64,000 bases of DNA from Pseudoalteromonas haloplanktis ATCC 14393 (lineage in GTDB: Bacteria > Pseudomonadota > Gammaproteobacteria > Enterobacterales > Alteromonadaceae), in NCBI RefSeq assembly GCF_000238355.1, contig NZ_AHCA01000008.1:1-64000 (forward strand), given 5' to 3'. The notes under the pieces are model-generated. The model was not told the origin of the DNA and did no database searches. It saw nothing but the letters and a program-made list of their open reading frames with translations. The position numbers and the translations under genes were made by a program. Positions 31,032 through 38,450 of the stretch are shown here, one piece after another. Numbering within the stretch: position 1 is the stretch's first letter; each line of letters begins with the position of its first letter.

Positions 31032-32300
31032 CTAATCCACTAGCGTAATTATTTGCTCTGCAACTTGATGTAAACTGACATGGTTATCCATAGCTTGTTT
31101 TTGTAATTTTTTATGTGCTTGGGCCTCGGTCAATTTTAATTGTTCAATAAGTATGAATTTAGCTTGGTTAATAGTTTTTTGCTCATTGATAACTTTTCTG
31201 GCTTCGCTAAGTGCATTATTTATTTGTTTTATATGCTGACTTTGTTCGGCAATTAAATCGTACATGGTTTTATTTGCTGCGAGTTTCTGTGCTGCTACAT
31301 TGGTATTTGCAAAGCCATTTAACTCAGCTGATAAAAGTGTAGCTGTGGTGAGCACACTGAAATCGGGACTGTCCTTAGTAAGAATAGCTAGCGTGCCTTG
31401 ATGGGTATCTAAACTTTGCTTCGCTTCAACTATCCGCTCTTTTGCTGCCGATATTAAACGCTTAGAAATTTGTTGTTCTATTTGATGCATAATATCAATT
31501 CTGGCGGTTGCTATGTCAAACCAGACTTCACTAAGCTGTGACAATTCTTGATTCTTGCTTGGATCTAACTGGTGCAGCATAGTGCGTAGTTTTTCTATTT
31601 CTTGGCTTGACTCATCCTGTAGTAGAAGCTTGTAGCTTAGAGCAAGTTGCTCATCCGCATATTGACGAAAAAAGTCAAAGCTAGTTTGTTGGTTTTGTTG
31701 AAAATGACTTAATAGTGCTTTTTGTTCAGCATCAAACTTATTACTGGCAAACGCCATTGCCCCATAAGCACGTTCTTGGCCGGCATACTCTTTACCTTGT
31801 ATAAAGTTAAAATAAGCAACTAAGATGCGGGTGATCACCGGATCACTGGCGCCATCAGCGGTTTCTAAAAAGACATTTAATAAGCTGGTGATTATTTGCG
31901 TAAAAGACTGTGTTGACTGGCTAGCACTGAGCGCTTGTTTGGCCACTTTGTCACGTAAGGAATGCAGTGTGTCCAGCGATTGCAGGCTGATAGTTATTAA
32001 ATTATATAGGCGGCTATTACCTACGCCGGGTTTGGTACATAAATAAGTTTGCGCGAGTGATTCAAATAAAGCGTGTTGTAAAATATCGGAGTGTTTTATT
32101 TGTTGTTGTAGTTGTTGTGCAAAGAGCGTTCTGTTTGAGGCGAGATAAATATTACTCATTGCTCGCTCTTTTTGTAGCTGATGGACAAATTGACCGAGCT
32201 TTATTAGGTTGTAACAACTTTTTTGTAACTGTTCTAGCGCGTGGATCTCTTCGTATTTAGCGGCTAATAGAAATTTTTTAGTGAGCGAATTATTGTGAGC
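31032..32300 (-). CDS. nasR: NIT-ANTAR nitrate/nitrite-sensing antiterminator (NasR-like)
   Basis: The N-terminal and central region (about 1-340) is all-helical and fits the NIT nitrate/nitrite sensor domain, with the QKERAMSNIYLASN segment typical of it. The last 60 residues (EARKVINEQKTINQAKFILIEQLKLTEAQAHKKL and on to the end) form an ANTAR RNA-binding domain. In Klebsiella NasR such a protein releases a leader terminator before the nas operon when nitrate or nitrite is present. Here it lies downstream of nirBD-cobA on the same strand, and that operon has a leader terminator (36419-36465). Start set at MAHNNSL; upstream in-frame ATG (32351) and TTG (32366) lack clear ribosome sites. Confidence 0.82.
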   Translation of the reverse strand, partial: AHNNSLTKKFLLAAKYEEIHALEQLQKSCYNLIKLGQFVHQLQKERAMSNIYLASNRTLFAQQLQQQIKHSDILQHALFESLAQTYLCTKPGVGNSRLYNLITISLQSLDTLHSLRDKVAKQALSASQSTQSFTQIITSLLNVFLETADGASDPVITRILVAYFNFIQGKEYAGQERAYGAMAFASNKFDAEQKALLSHFQQNQQTSFDFFRQYADEQLALSYKLLLQDESSQEIEKLRTMLHQLDPSKNQELSQLSEVWFDIATARIDIMHQIEQQISKRLISAAKERIVEAKQSLDTHQGTLAILTKDSPDFSVLTTATLLSAELNGFANTNVAAQKLAANKTMYDLIAEQSQHIKQINNALSEARKVINEQKTINQAKFILIEQLKLTEAQAHKKLQKQAMDNHVSLHQVAEQIITLVD

Positions 32301-32518
32301 CATAAATAGTTTTTTTGTGTTGTTATTTATGCTGACAGTTGCAACCTTCATTCCAGTTAAAAACAAACCCGAAATTTACCAAAGTTTAAATTAAAACTGT
32401 TTAATAACATGCTCTTATAGTTTTGTTGCAAGGGGTTGAATGATGCTAAATTGAGCCGCTAGACTAAAATGATGTATTTTGGTGCAAAGAATGCACTGCA
32501 ACGATGCTTACAGAAAGT

Positions 32519-32561
32519 GCGCTTGCTCAGTATTTTACTCCCGTAGGTTGAGAGCAAGCGC
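32519..32561 (-). terminator. Long-loop hairpin downstream of cobA
   Basis: GCGCTTGCTC at 32519-32528 and GAGCAAGCGC at 32552-32561, a perfect 10-bp stem around a 23-base loop. No clean T tract follows on the minus strand, so it may be a weak terminator or an RNA-stability element ending nirBD-cobA. Confidence 0.4.
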
Positions 32562-32586
32562 GCGTATGATTAGTGTTTATTGGTTG

Positions 32587-33450
32587 TTAAACTCCATAGG
32601 CTGTAACATTAAGTAACTCAGGGCTAATTGGCATAGTGTGATCAATTACCTCACCGATAATAATTAGTGTAGGGCCGTGGATCGCTTCTGAAGAGGGGAT
32701 CTTATAGGCTTTATCCAATGTTGAAGTATTCACTCGTTGCTCTAAGGTGGTTGCTTGTTCAATCAGTGCAATAGGGGTGTCTTTTGGCCAACCAACAGCA
32801 ATAAGCCCAGAGACTAACTGCTCTAATCTATTTAATCCCATATATACGACTAATGTGGAATTATCGCCATTGGGTATATAACGGTATTTTTGCCAGTTAG
32901 GTTGCTTTTTAGGGTCGCTAAATTGGGCCGTCATAAAGGTAATACTGGCCGCAACATTACGCTTAGTTAGTGGAATTCCGGTATAAGCAGAGGTTGCACA
33001 TGCGGTAGTGACACCCGGTATAATCGCAAACTTGATTGCAGCCTGTTGCAGTGCGTCAGCTTCTTCACAGCTACGTGCAAAAATACTCGGATCGCCCCCT
33101 TTTAAGCGCACTACGGTTAAGCCTTGTTGCGCATATTTAACGAGTTGTTGGCAAATTTGCGGCTGTGTCATTGAGTGTTTACCAGCACGTTTACCAACAA
33201 ATACGCGTTTACAGCTGGCAGGCAGTGAGGTGATCAGTTCATCGGCTACCAACCAATCATATAAGACGACATCGGCAGTTTCTAAGATTCGCTGTGCCTT
33301 GACGGTAATAAGCTCAGGATCGCCAGGGCCGGCGCCAATTAAGTACACGTGTCCCGTTTTACCTTTACGACTTTGGCTTGCAGTATTGCGGGTAAAAATG
33401 TTATCAAGCCAGTTATTTTCTATGCTTGAAAAGTATGAAAATACACTCAT
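32587..33450 (-). CDS. cobA: Uroporphyrinogen-III C-methyltransferase (siroheme synthesis)
   Basis: Two SAM-dependent methylations turn uroporphyrinogen III into precorrin-2, the precursor of the siroheme used by NirB. The 287 residues carry the family motifs VYLIGAGPGDPELITVKA near 35-52, VLYDWLV, VRLKGGDPSIFAR and PGVTTACATSAYTGIPLTKR. There is no CysG-type dehydrogenase/ferrochelatase domain, so those steps must be encoded elsewhere. About 30 residues precede the catalytic domain. It is the third gene of the nirB operon, starting 23 bases after nirD. Confidence 0.93.
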   Translation of the reverse strand: MSVFSYFSSIENNWLDNIFTRNTASQSRKGKTGHVYLIGAGPGDPELITVKAQRILETADVVLYDWLVADELITSLPASCKRVFVGKRAGKHSMTQPQICQQLVKYAQQGLTVVRLKGGDPSIFARSCEEADALQQAAIKFAIIPGVTTACATSAYTGIPLTKRNVAASITFMTAQFSDPKKQPNWQKYRYIPNGDNSTLVVYMGLNRLEQLVSGLIAVGWPKDTPIALIEQATTLEQRVNTSTLDKAYKIPSSEAIHGPTLIIIGEVIDHTMPISPELLNVTAYGV

Positions 33451-33473
33451 AATTATCTCACTTTTTAACAGGC

Positions 33474-33821
33474 TTAACTGGCTGCCAACACCGGTTGACA
33501 GCTAATAAATACTTGATCCTGCTCTACTTTAGTTTGATAGACAGGTACCCGAATTGTTTCTGCTTCTAAGCATTGACCGGTTTTTAGGCAAAAATGCTGT
33601 TTATACAATGGCGAAGCGACTACTAAGTTCTTTTGTAGTGAGCCAACAATTCCCCTCGCTAACACATTTGCTTTGCCGATGGGGTCAAAGTTACTAATAG
33701 CAAAAACTGATTGCTCATCATCAGGAATATAAAATACGGCAACTTGTTGATTATTAACTTGTGCGCAGATACCACTATTTAATACTAAATCATTTAATGT
33801 ACCAATATTATACCAAGACAT
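33474..33821 (-). CDS. nirD: Nitrite reductase (NADH) small subunit
   Basis: 115 residues with the Rieske-like fold of NirD: FYIPDDEQSVFAISNFDPIGKANVLARG, followed by SPLYKQHFCLKTGQCLE. The cluster-binding Cys/His pairs of true Rieske proteins are replaced, as is normal for NirD. It is needed for NADH-dependent nitrite reduction by NirB. Its start overlaps the end of nirB by 14 bases, implying coupled translation. Confidence 0.95.
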   Translation of the reverse strand: MSWYNIGTLNDLVLNSGICAQVNNQQVAVFYIPDDEQSVFAISNFDPIGKANVLARGIVGSLQKNLVVASPLYKQHFCLKTGQCLEAETIRVPVYQTKVEQDQVFISCQPVLAAS

Positions 33822-36378
33822 CTTCTTGCTCCTGTGTAATTTCTGTTACTGCGATTGGGCGTTGCTGCGTATATTTAAGTGTGCTTTTCTCAGCTTCAGT
33901 CGCGGGGCGGATCTGATTGCGTTCTTGAACAAACACAATATTTTCATCGGCATCCGGGCTATTGACGAATTGACGGAAACGCTTAACTGCATTTGGATCT
34001 TCAATGGTACGTAGCCACTCACATGCATAGGTGTCAGTGATATACGCCATTTGTTGCTCAAGTTCAGCACAAATACCTAAGCTGTCTTCAATTACAACTT
34101 GGCGTAGGTAATCTAATCCGCCGTCGAGGTTTTCAAGCCATACAGACGTACGTTGTAGCTTGTCTGCAGTATTAACGTAAAACATTAAAATACGGTCGAT
34201 ATAGGCAATCAAAGTGGGTGTGTCTAAATCGGTCGCAAATAAGTCTGCGTGGCGTGGACGCATACCGCCATTACCACATACATAAAGGTTCCAACCATTT
34301 TCGGTGGCAATAATACCAATATCTTTGCTTTGCGCTTCAGCACATTCACGGGTACAGCCTGATACGGCCATTTTTATTTTATGTGGCGAGCGTAGACCTT
34401 TATAGCGATCTTCAATTGCAATGGCTTGGCCAACACTGTCTTGCACACCATAGCGACACCAAGTGCTACCGACACAGGATTTTACAGTACGCAATGATTT
34501 ACCGTAAGCGTGGCCGGTTTCAAACCCTGCGGCTATCAGTTTTTCCCAAATTACTGGCAATTGTTCAAGACGCGCACCAAATAAATCAATACGTTGTCCA
34601 CCCGTCACTTTACAATATAAGTTAAACTCTTTAGCAACTTCACCAAGTACTATCAGCTTATCAGCCGTTACTTCACCGCCAGCGATTCGTGGCACAACGG
34701 AATAAGAACCATCTTTTTGCATATTAGCTAAATAAGTATCGTTGGTATCTTGTAAGCCAACATGCTGCTCCTCTAAGATATAGTCATTCCATGTTGATGC
34801 TAAAATTGACCCCACAGCAGGCTTACAGATCTCACAACCATGGCCTTCACCATGGCGTTTAAGCAACTCAGCAAATGTTTTTATTTTCTCTACTTTTACA
34901 AGGTGTAATAGCTCTTGACGAGAATAAGCAAAGTGTTCGCACAGATGGTTATTTACTTCAACACCACGCTCTGCAAGTTCGGCATCCACAACCGATTTAA
35001 GTAGTGCGGTACAGCCACCACAACCAGTGCTTGCTTTAGTACAAGTTTTTACTGCGCTAAGTTCGTTTGCGCCATTATCGATGGCGGTGATGATGTCACT
35101 TTTACAGACATTGTGACATGAACAGATCGTTGCGGAATCGGGTAACGCACTGCTTGAGAGTGTTGGGGCACCTGCGCTATCTGGTAAAATAAGGCACTCT
35201 GGGTGTTCAGGCAGCGTCATATCATTGAGCATGTACTGTAATAACGTGTCATAATCGCTGGTGTCACCTACTAACACTGCGCCTAGTAACTTATCACCAG
35301 CTTCGTTGAGGACTATTTTTTTATAGCAATCACGAATTGGATCCTGATATATCAATTCTTTCGCATTAGCGGTTATACCATGGGCATCACCAATTGAGCC
35401 TACTTCAACACCCAACAATTTAAGCTTAGTGCTCATATCGGCGCCGTTAAATTGAAGGTCGCCACCTGACAGCTGACTTGCTGCAACTCGTGCCATATTG
35501 TAGCCAGGGGCGACTAAACCAAATAATTTCTTATCCCATAGCGCACATTCACCAATCGCAAAAATATCTTTATCTGATGTTTGACATGCATTATTAATTA
35601 CGATCCCGCCGCGCTCACCTAAAGTAAGTCCAGCTTTATTACCTAGGTTATCGTATGGGCGAATACCTGCAGAGAACAGCACTAAATCGGTTTCTAAGTG
35701 GCTGCCATCTGCAAAATTTAAGCGGTAACGACATTGCTCACCAGCTACAATTTCACTGGTAGCTTTACCTGTGTGTACACTAACACCGAGTTCTGCAATT
35801 TTATTTCTTAGTAATTTACCGCCTTGTTGGTCAAGTTGTACCGCCATTAATTGCGGTGCAAACTCAACTACATGCGTATCTAAGCCTAATTGTTTTAACG
35901 CATTTGCAGCTTCTAATCCAAGTAAACCGCCACCAATCACCACACCTACTTTGCTATCATTAGCACAGGCTTTGATTTTTTCTAAGTCTTCAAGGGTGCG
36001 GTATACTAAACAGTGAGATTGGTCATTACCTTTAATGGGCGGCACAAAAGGGTATGAGCCAGTTGCCAAAACTAATTTATCATAATCGAAGTGTGTGCCA
36101 TCAGCTGTTACGAGCTGCTTTTGCGTCACATCAATGTGTTCTACCCACTGGCTAGTATGGACAGTAATATTAAGATTTTGGTAGTTTTCATGGGTTGTTA
36201 ACGCTAAATCGGCGGCTGTTTTACCATTAAAAACACTGGATAAATAGACCCGATCGTAGGCAAGGTTAGCTTCACCACATAATACCGTGATCTGCGCATG
36301 TTCATCGCAACTACGCATTTGCTCAACAAAATGGTGCCCCACCATGCCATTGCCAATAACGAGAATTTTCTGTGGCAT
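33808..36378 (-). CDS. nirB: Nitrite reductase (NADH) large subunit
   Basis: Assimilatory reduction of nitrite to ammonium in the cytoplasm. The 856 residues show an N-terminal FAD/NADH module (GNGMVGHHFVEQM near 7-20, GGGLLGLEAANALK near 150), BFD-like [2Fe-2S] cysteines (CSCHNVCKSD and CTKASTGCGGC near 425-460), and the nitrite/sulfite reductase half. The siroheme-[4Fe-4S] ligands there are CVGSTWC and CTREC. The GAAGGAAAAG site precedes the ATG. An intrinsic terminator lies 40 bases upstream of the start, so expression probably depends on antitermination. No nitrate reductase or transporter gene is in this window. Confidence 0.97.
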   Translation of the reverse strand: MPQKILVIGNGMVGHHFVEQMRSCDEHAQITVLCGEANLAYDRVYLSSVFNGKTAADLALTTHENYQNLNITVHTSQWVEHIDVTQKQLVTADGTHFDYDKLVLATGSYPFVPPIKGNDQSHCLVYRTLEDLEKIKACANDSKVGVVIGGGLLGLEAANALKQLGLDTHVVEFAPQLMAVQLDQQGGKLLRNKIAELGVSVHTGKATSEIVAGEQCRYRLNFADGSHLETDLVLFSAGIRPYDNLGNKAGLTLGERGGIVINNACQTSDKDIFAIGECALWDKKLFGLVAPGYNMARVAASQLSGGDLQFNGADMSTKLKLLGVEVGSIGDAHGITANAKELIYQDPIRDCYKKIVLNEAGDKLLGAVLVGDTSDYDTLLQYMLNDMTLPEHPECLILPDSAGAPTLSSSALPDSATICSCHNVCKSDIITAIDNGANELSAVKTCTKASTGCGGCTALLKSVVDAELAERGVEVNNHLCEHFAYSRQELLHLVKVEKIKTFAELLKRHGEGHGCEICKPAVGSILASTWNDYILEEQHVGLQDTNDTYLANMQKDGSYSVVPRIAGGEVTADKLIVLGEVAKEFNLYCKVTGGQRIDLFGARLEQLPVIWEKLIAAGFETGHAYGKSLRTVKSCVGSTWCRYGVQDSVGQAIAIEDRYKGLRSPHKIKMAVSGCTRECAEAQSKDIGIIATENGWNLYVCGNGGMRPRHADLFATDLDTPTLIAYIDRILMFYVNTADKLQRTSVWLENLDGGLDYLRQVVIEDSLGICAELEQQMAYITDTYACEWLRTIEDPNAVKRFRQFVNSPDADENIVFVQERNQIRPATEAEKSTLKYTQQRPIAVTEITQEQEDVLV

Positions 36379-36418
36379 TTGTCTTTTCCTTCAAGCTGAC
36401 GGTTTAAATTTTGGCAAT

Positions 36419-36465
36419 AAAAAAAGCCCGACACAGTAAACCTTTCGATTAGTGTGCGCGGGCTT
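36419..36465 (-). promoter_or_regulatory. Leader terminator (attenuator) of the nirB operon
   Basis: On the minus strand GCCCG(C)GCACA pairs with TGTGTCGGGC around an inner TAATC-GAAA-GGTTTA region, then runs into seven T residues. It lies between the nirB upstream region and the nirB ribosome-binding site. A smaller ACTGC-TTTT-GCAGT hairpin lies just 5' of it at 36478-36491. A terminator inside a leader next to an ANTAR gene matches the NasR mode of control. The canonical paired ANTAR hexaloops were not confidently identified. Confidence 0.7.
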
Positions 36466-36872
36466 CGTTGCCATTACTGCAAAAGCAGTTTTATTGTTAT
36501 GTGTCTAACTAAGCAATATTATTGCCATATTTATAACTTAATGTTTTTTATAAATTTTGTGTTTTTTCTTTATCAGCTGATCACTGAAACGTTTATTGCT
36601 GGTGCAAGCTGGGCACTGAAAGGGTGCAGTTGCGCTAAATAATGGCCCTGCCAGCAACGTAATAACTGACGTGGCTATTAATAGATTCAATCTTTATGTT
36701 TTAACCAGTTATGTAAATACAGCTGCAAGAGCTCATTCTTACAGGTGTTCAAAAGGTTGTATTAAATGCAACAACAAGTCTTGTGCGATTACCTGTATTA
36801 CTATGGCGTTAACTTATTTACACTGCACACTGTTAAAGCATGAGTACCAAAAATTGATTAATGTTAATGGTT

Positions 36873-36886
36873 TTTTGTTAACAAAA
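36873..36886. promoter_or_regulatory. TTGTTAACAA operator before the GH16 gene
   Basis: TTTTGTTAACAAAA, a perfect 14-bp palindrome about 87 bases before the GH16 start. First of seven such sites in the polysaccharide locus. The remaining DNA between the nirB leader and this site (36492-36872) shows inverted repeats around 36594-36660 but no supported gene. Confidence 0.7.
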
Positions 36887-36920
36887 TGTTTATTTTGTTT
36901 TTTATTTGTACTAGTCTGTA

Positions 36921-36941
36921 TTGGTCACATTGTGTGACCAA
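36921..36941. promoter_or_regulatory. 21-bp TTGGTCACA/TGTGACCAA operator before the GH16 gene
   Basis: TTGGTCACA-TTG-TGTGACCAA, perfect 9-bp arms, 31 bases before the GH16 start codon and so near the expected promoter core or transcription start. Unlike the TTGTTAACAA sites it was seen only here. A repressor site is likely; a CRP-like role is less likely because the TGTGA halves are in inverted order. Confidence 0.55.
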
Positions 36942-36972
36942 AATGACAACATCTAACTTTTAAGAGGCAAAA

Positions 36973-38310
36973 ATGAAAAATAACCTTTTGTTGATCGGCT
37001 GTGTTTTAACATCTACAAATTTAATGGCCAACGATTGGGATGCAATTCCATTACCAGTCGCGCCTGACAATGGTAAAGTTTGGCAGCTACAGGAAGAATA
37101 CTCAGATTCTTTTAATTACACAGGGAAGCCGGCGGCATTTACCAGTAAATGGAACGATACCTACTTTAATAGCTGGACAGGTCCAGGCTTGACCTATTGG
37201 CAACGTGATGAGTCTTGGGTTTCTGATGGTAATTTAATTATTAGTGCTTCACGTCGTGCAGGTACTGATCAAGTCAATGCAGGGGTGATCACTTCAAAAA
37301 CTAAAGTCACTTTCCCAATATTTTTAGAAGCCAGTATTAAGGTGAGTAACCTAGAGTTATCTTCAAATTTTTGGTTGCTAAGCGATAATGATGAACGCGA
37401 AATTGATGTACTAGAAGTATACGGTGGTGCGCGTGATGAATGGTTTGCTAGAAATATGTCGACGAACTTCCATGTTTTTATTCGCGATCAACAAACAAAT
37501 CAAATAATCAGTGATTATAATGACCAAACCCATAATACGCCAAGCTGGGGAACATACTGGCGAGAAGGCTTTCATCGCTTTGGTGTGTATTGGAAAAGTC
37601 CAACAGATGTCACATTTTATATTGATGGCCAGCAAACGCCAGATGGTTCTTGGGCACAAGTAGTCATGAAAGACAAAGACTACACTGGGGCTACGTTAAA
37701 TAAGAACACACATAATATGGATCAATCTGCTTATATTATTATTGATACTGAAGATCATGATTGGCGCTCAGAAGCGGGTAATATTGCAACTGATGCAGAC
37801 CTAGCCGATGACAGTAAAAATAAAATGTACGTTGATTGGGTGCGCGTGTATAAACCCGTTAATGCAGCAAATACAAGCACTGTTACTAGTGGCGCGCAAA
37901 TTAAAGCAAAACACAGTCAAAAGTGTATCGATATTAAAAACGGTGCAATGAATAACGGCAGTACTTATCAGCAATGGAATTGTAATTCTAATAACGAGAA
38001 CCAAGCATTTGAGCTCGTTGAACTCGCAAATAACGAATATGCTATCAGTTCACAATTAACTGGCTTGTGTATGCAAATTGCAAATTCAAGTACCTCAAAT
38101 GGCGCTGGGGTTGAACAGTGGGTGTGTGATCACACAAAAGCCAATCAACGTTTTACACTGAACAATACAGGAGATGGCTACTTTGAGCTTAGATCAAGCT
38201 TAAGTAATAAATGTATTGATATAGCAGGTAAATTACAAACCAATGGCGCGTCAGTTGTGCAGTGGCAGTGTTATAACGGCGATAATCAACGTTTTCAGCT
38301 GATTGAGTAA
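36973..38310 (+). CDS. GH16 endo-beta-agarase with C-terminal ricin-type (CBM13) lectin domain
   Basis: Secreted endo-enzyme that cleaves beta-1,4 links in agarose (or the related porphyran) to neoagaro-oligosaccharides. A signal peptide covers about residues 1-19 (ending NLMA). The GH16 domain (about 20-298) has the catalytic EIDVLE motif with Glu143 nucleophile, Asp145 and Glu148 acid/base. The opening IPLPVAPDNGKVWQLQ and SWTGPGLTYW are agarase-like. After a short Thr/Ser linker, residues about 308-445 form a beta-trefoil with three QxW-type repeats (YQQWNC, VEQWVC, VVQWQC) that bind galactose-type sugars. AGAGGC precedes the ATG. Porphyranase activity is an alternative within GH16 and only assay could decide. 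Confidence 0.85.
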   Translation: MKNNLLLIGCVLTSTNLMANDWDAIPLPVAPDNGKVWQLQEEYSDSFNYTGKPAAFTSKWNDTYFNSWTGPGLTYWQRDESWVSDGNLIISASRRAGTDQVNAGVITSKTKVTFPIFLEASIKVSNLELSSNFWLLSDNDEREIDVLEVYGGARDEWFARNMSTNFHVFIRDQQTNQIISDYNDQTHNTPSWGTYWREGFHRFGVYWKSPTDVTFYIDGQQTPDGSWAQVVMKDKDYTGATLNKNTHNMDQSAYIIIDTEDHDWRSEAGNIATDADLADDSKNKMYVDWVRVYKPVNAANTSTVTSGAQIKAKHSQKCIDIKNGAMNNGSTYQQWNCNSNNENQAFELVELANNEYAISSQLTGLCMQIANSSTSNGAGVEQWVCDHTKANQRFTLNNTGDGYFELRSSLSNKCIDIAGKLQTNGASVVQWQCYNGDNQRFQLIE

Positions 38311-38339
38311 AAAGCAGCATATATTTTTTACAAATATAA

Positions 38340-38353
38340 AATTGTTAACAATT
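38340..38353. promoter_or_regulatory. TTGTTAACAA operator before the first GH50 gene
   Basis: AATTGTTAACAATT, a perfect 14-bp palindrome between the GH16 and GH50 genes, 98 bases before the GH50 start, so GH50 can be expressed apart from GH16. Confidence 0.7.
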
Positions 38354-38450
38354 AATTGTTATTGATTTTGTGTTGTGTAATTATTCTACATAGTACCTAA
38401 CCGCTTTTATTGCAAAAGCGGTTCTTTCATAATAAAAGAATAGGCTTGCT

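Noticed and set aside
36478..36491. ACTGC-TTTT-GCAGT hairpin as the ANTAR-binding hexaloop
   Set aside because: The loop does not show the A1/G4 hexaloop signature, so it is kept only as a nearby hairpin.
36454..36642. Open frame of 62 codons opposite the nirB leader
   Set aside because: It overlaps the leader terminator stem and has no ribosome site.
36671..36937. Open frame of 88 codons before the GH16 gene
   Set aside because: No ribosome site, Cys-rich composition typical of random frames, and it runs through both operator palindromes.
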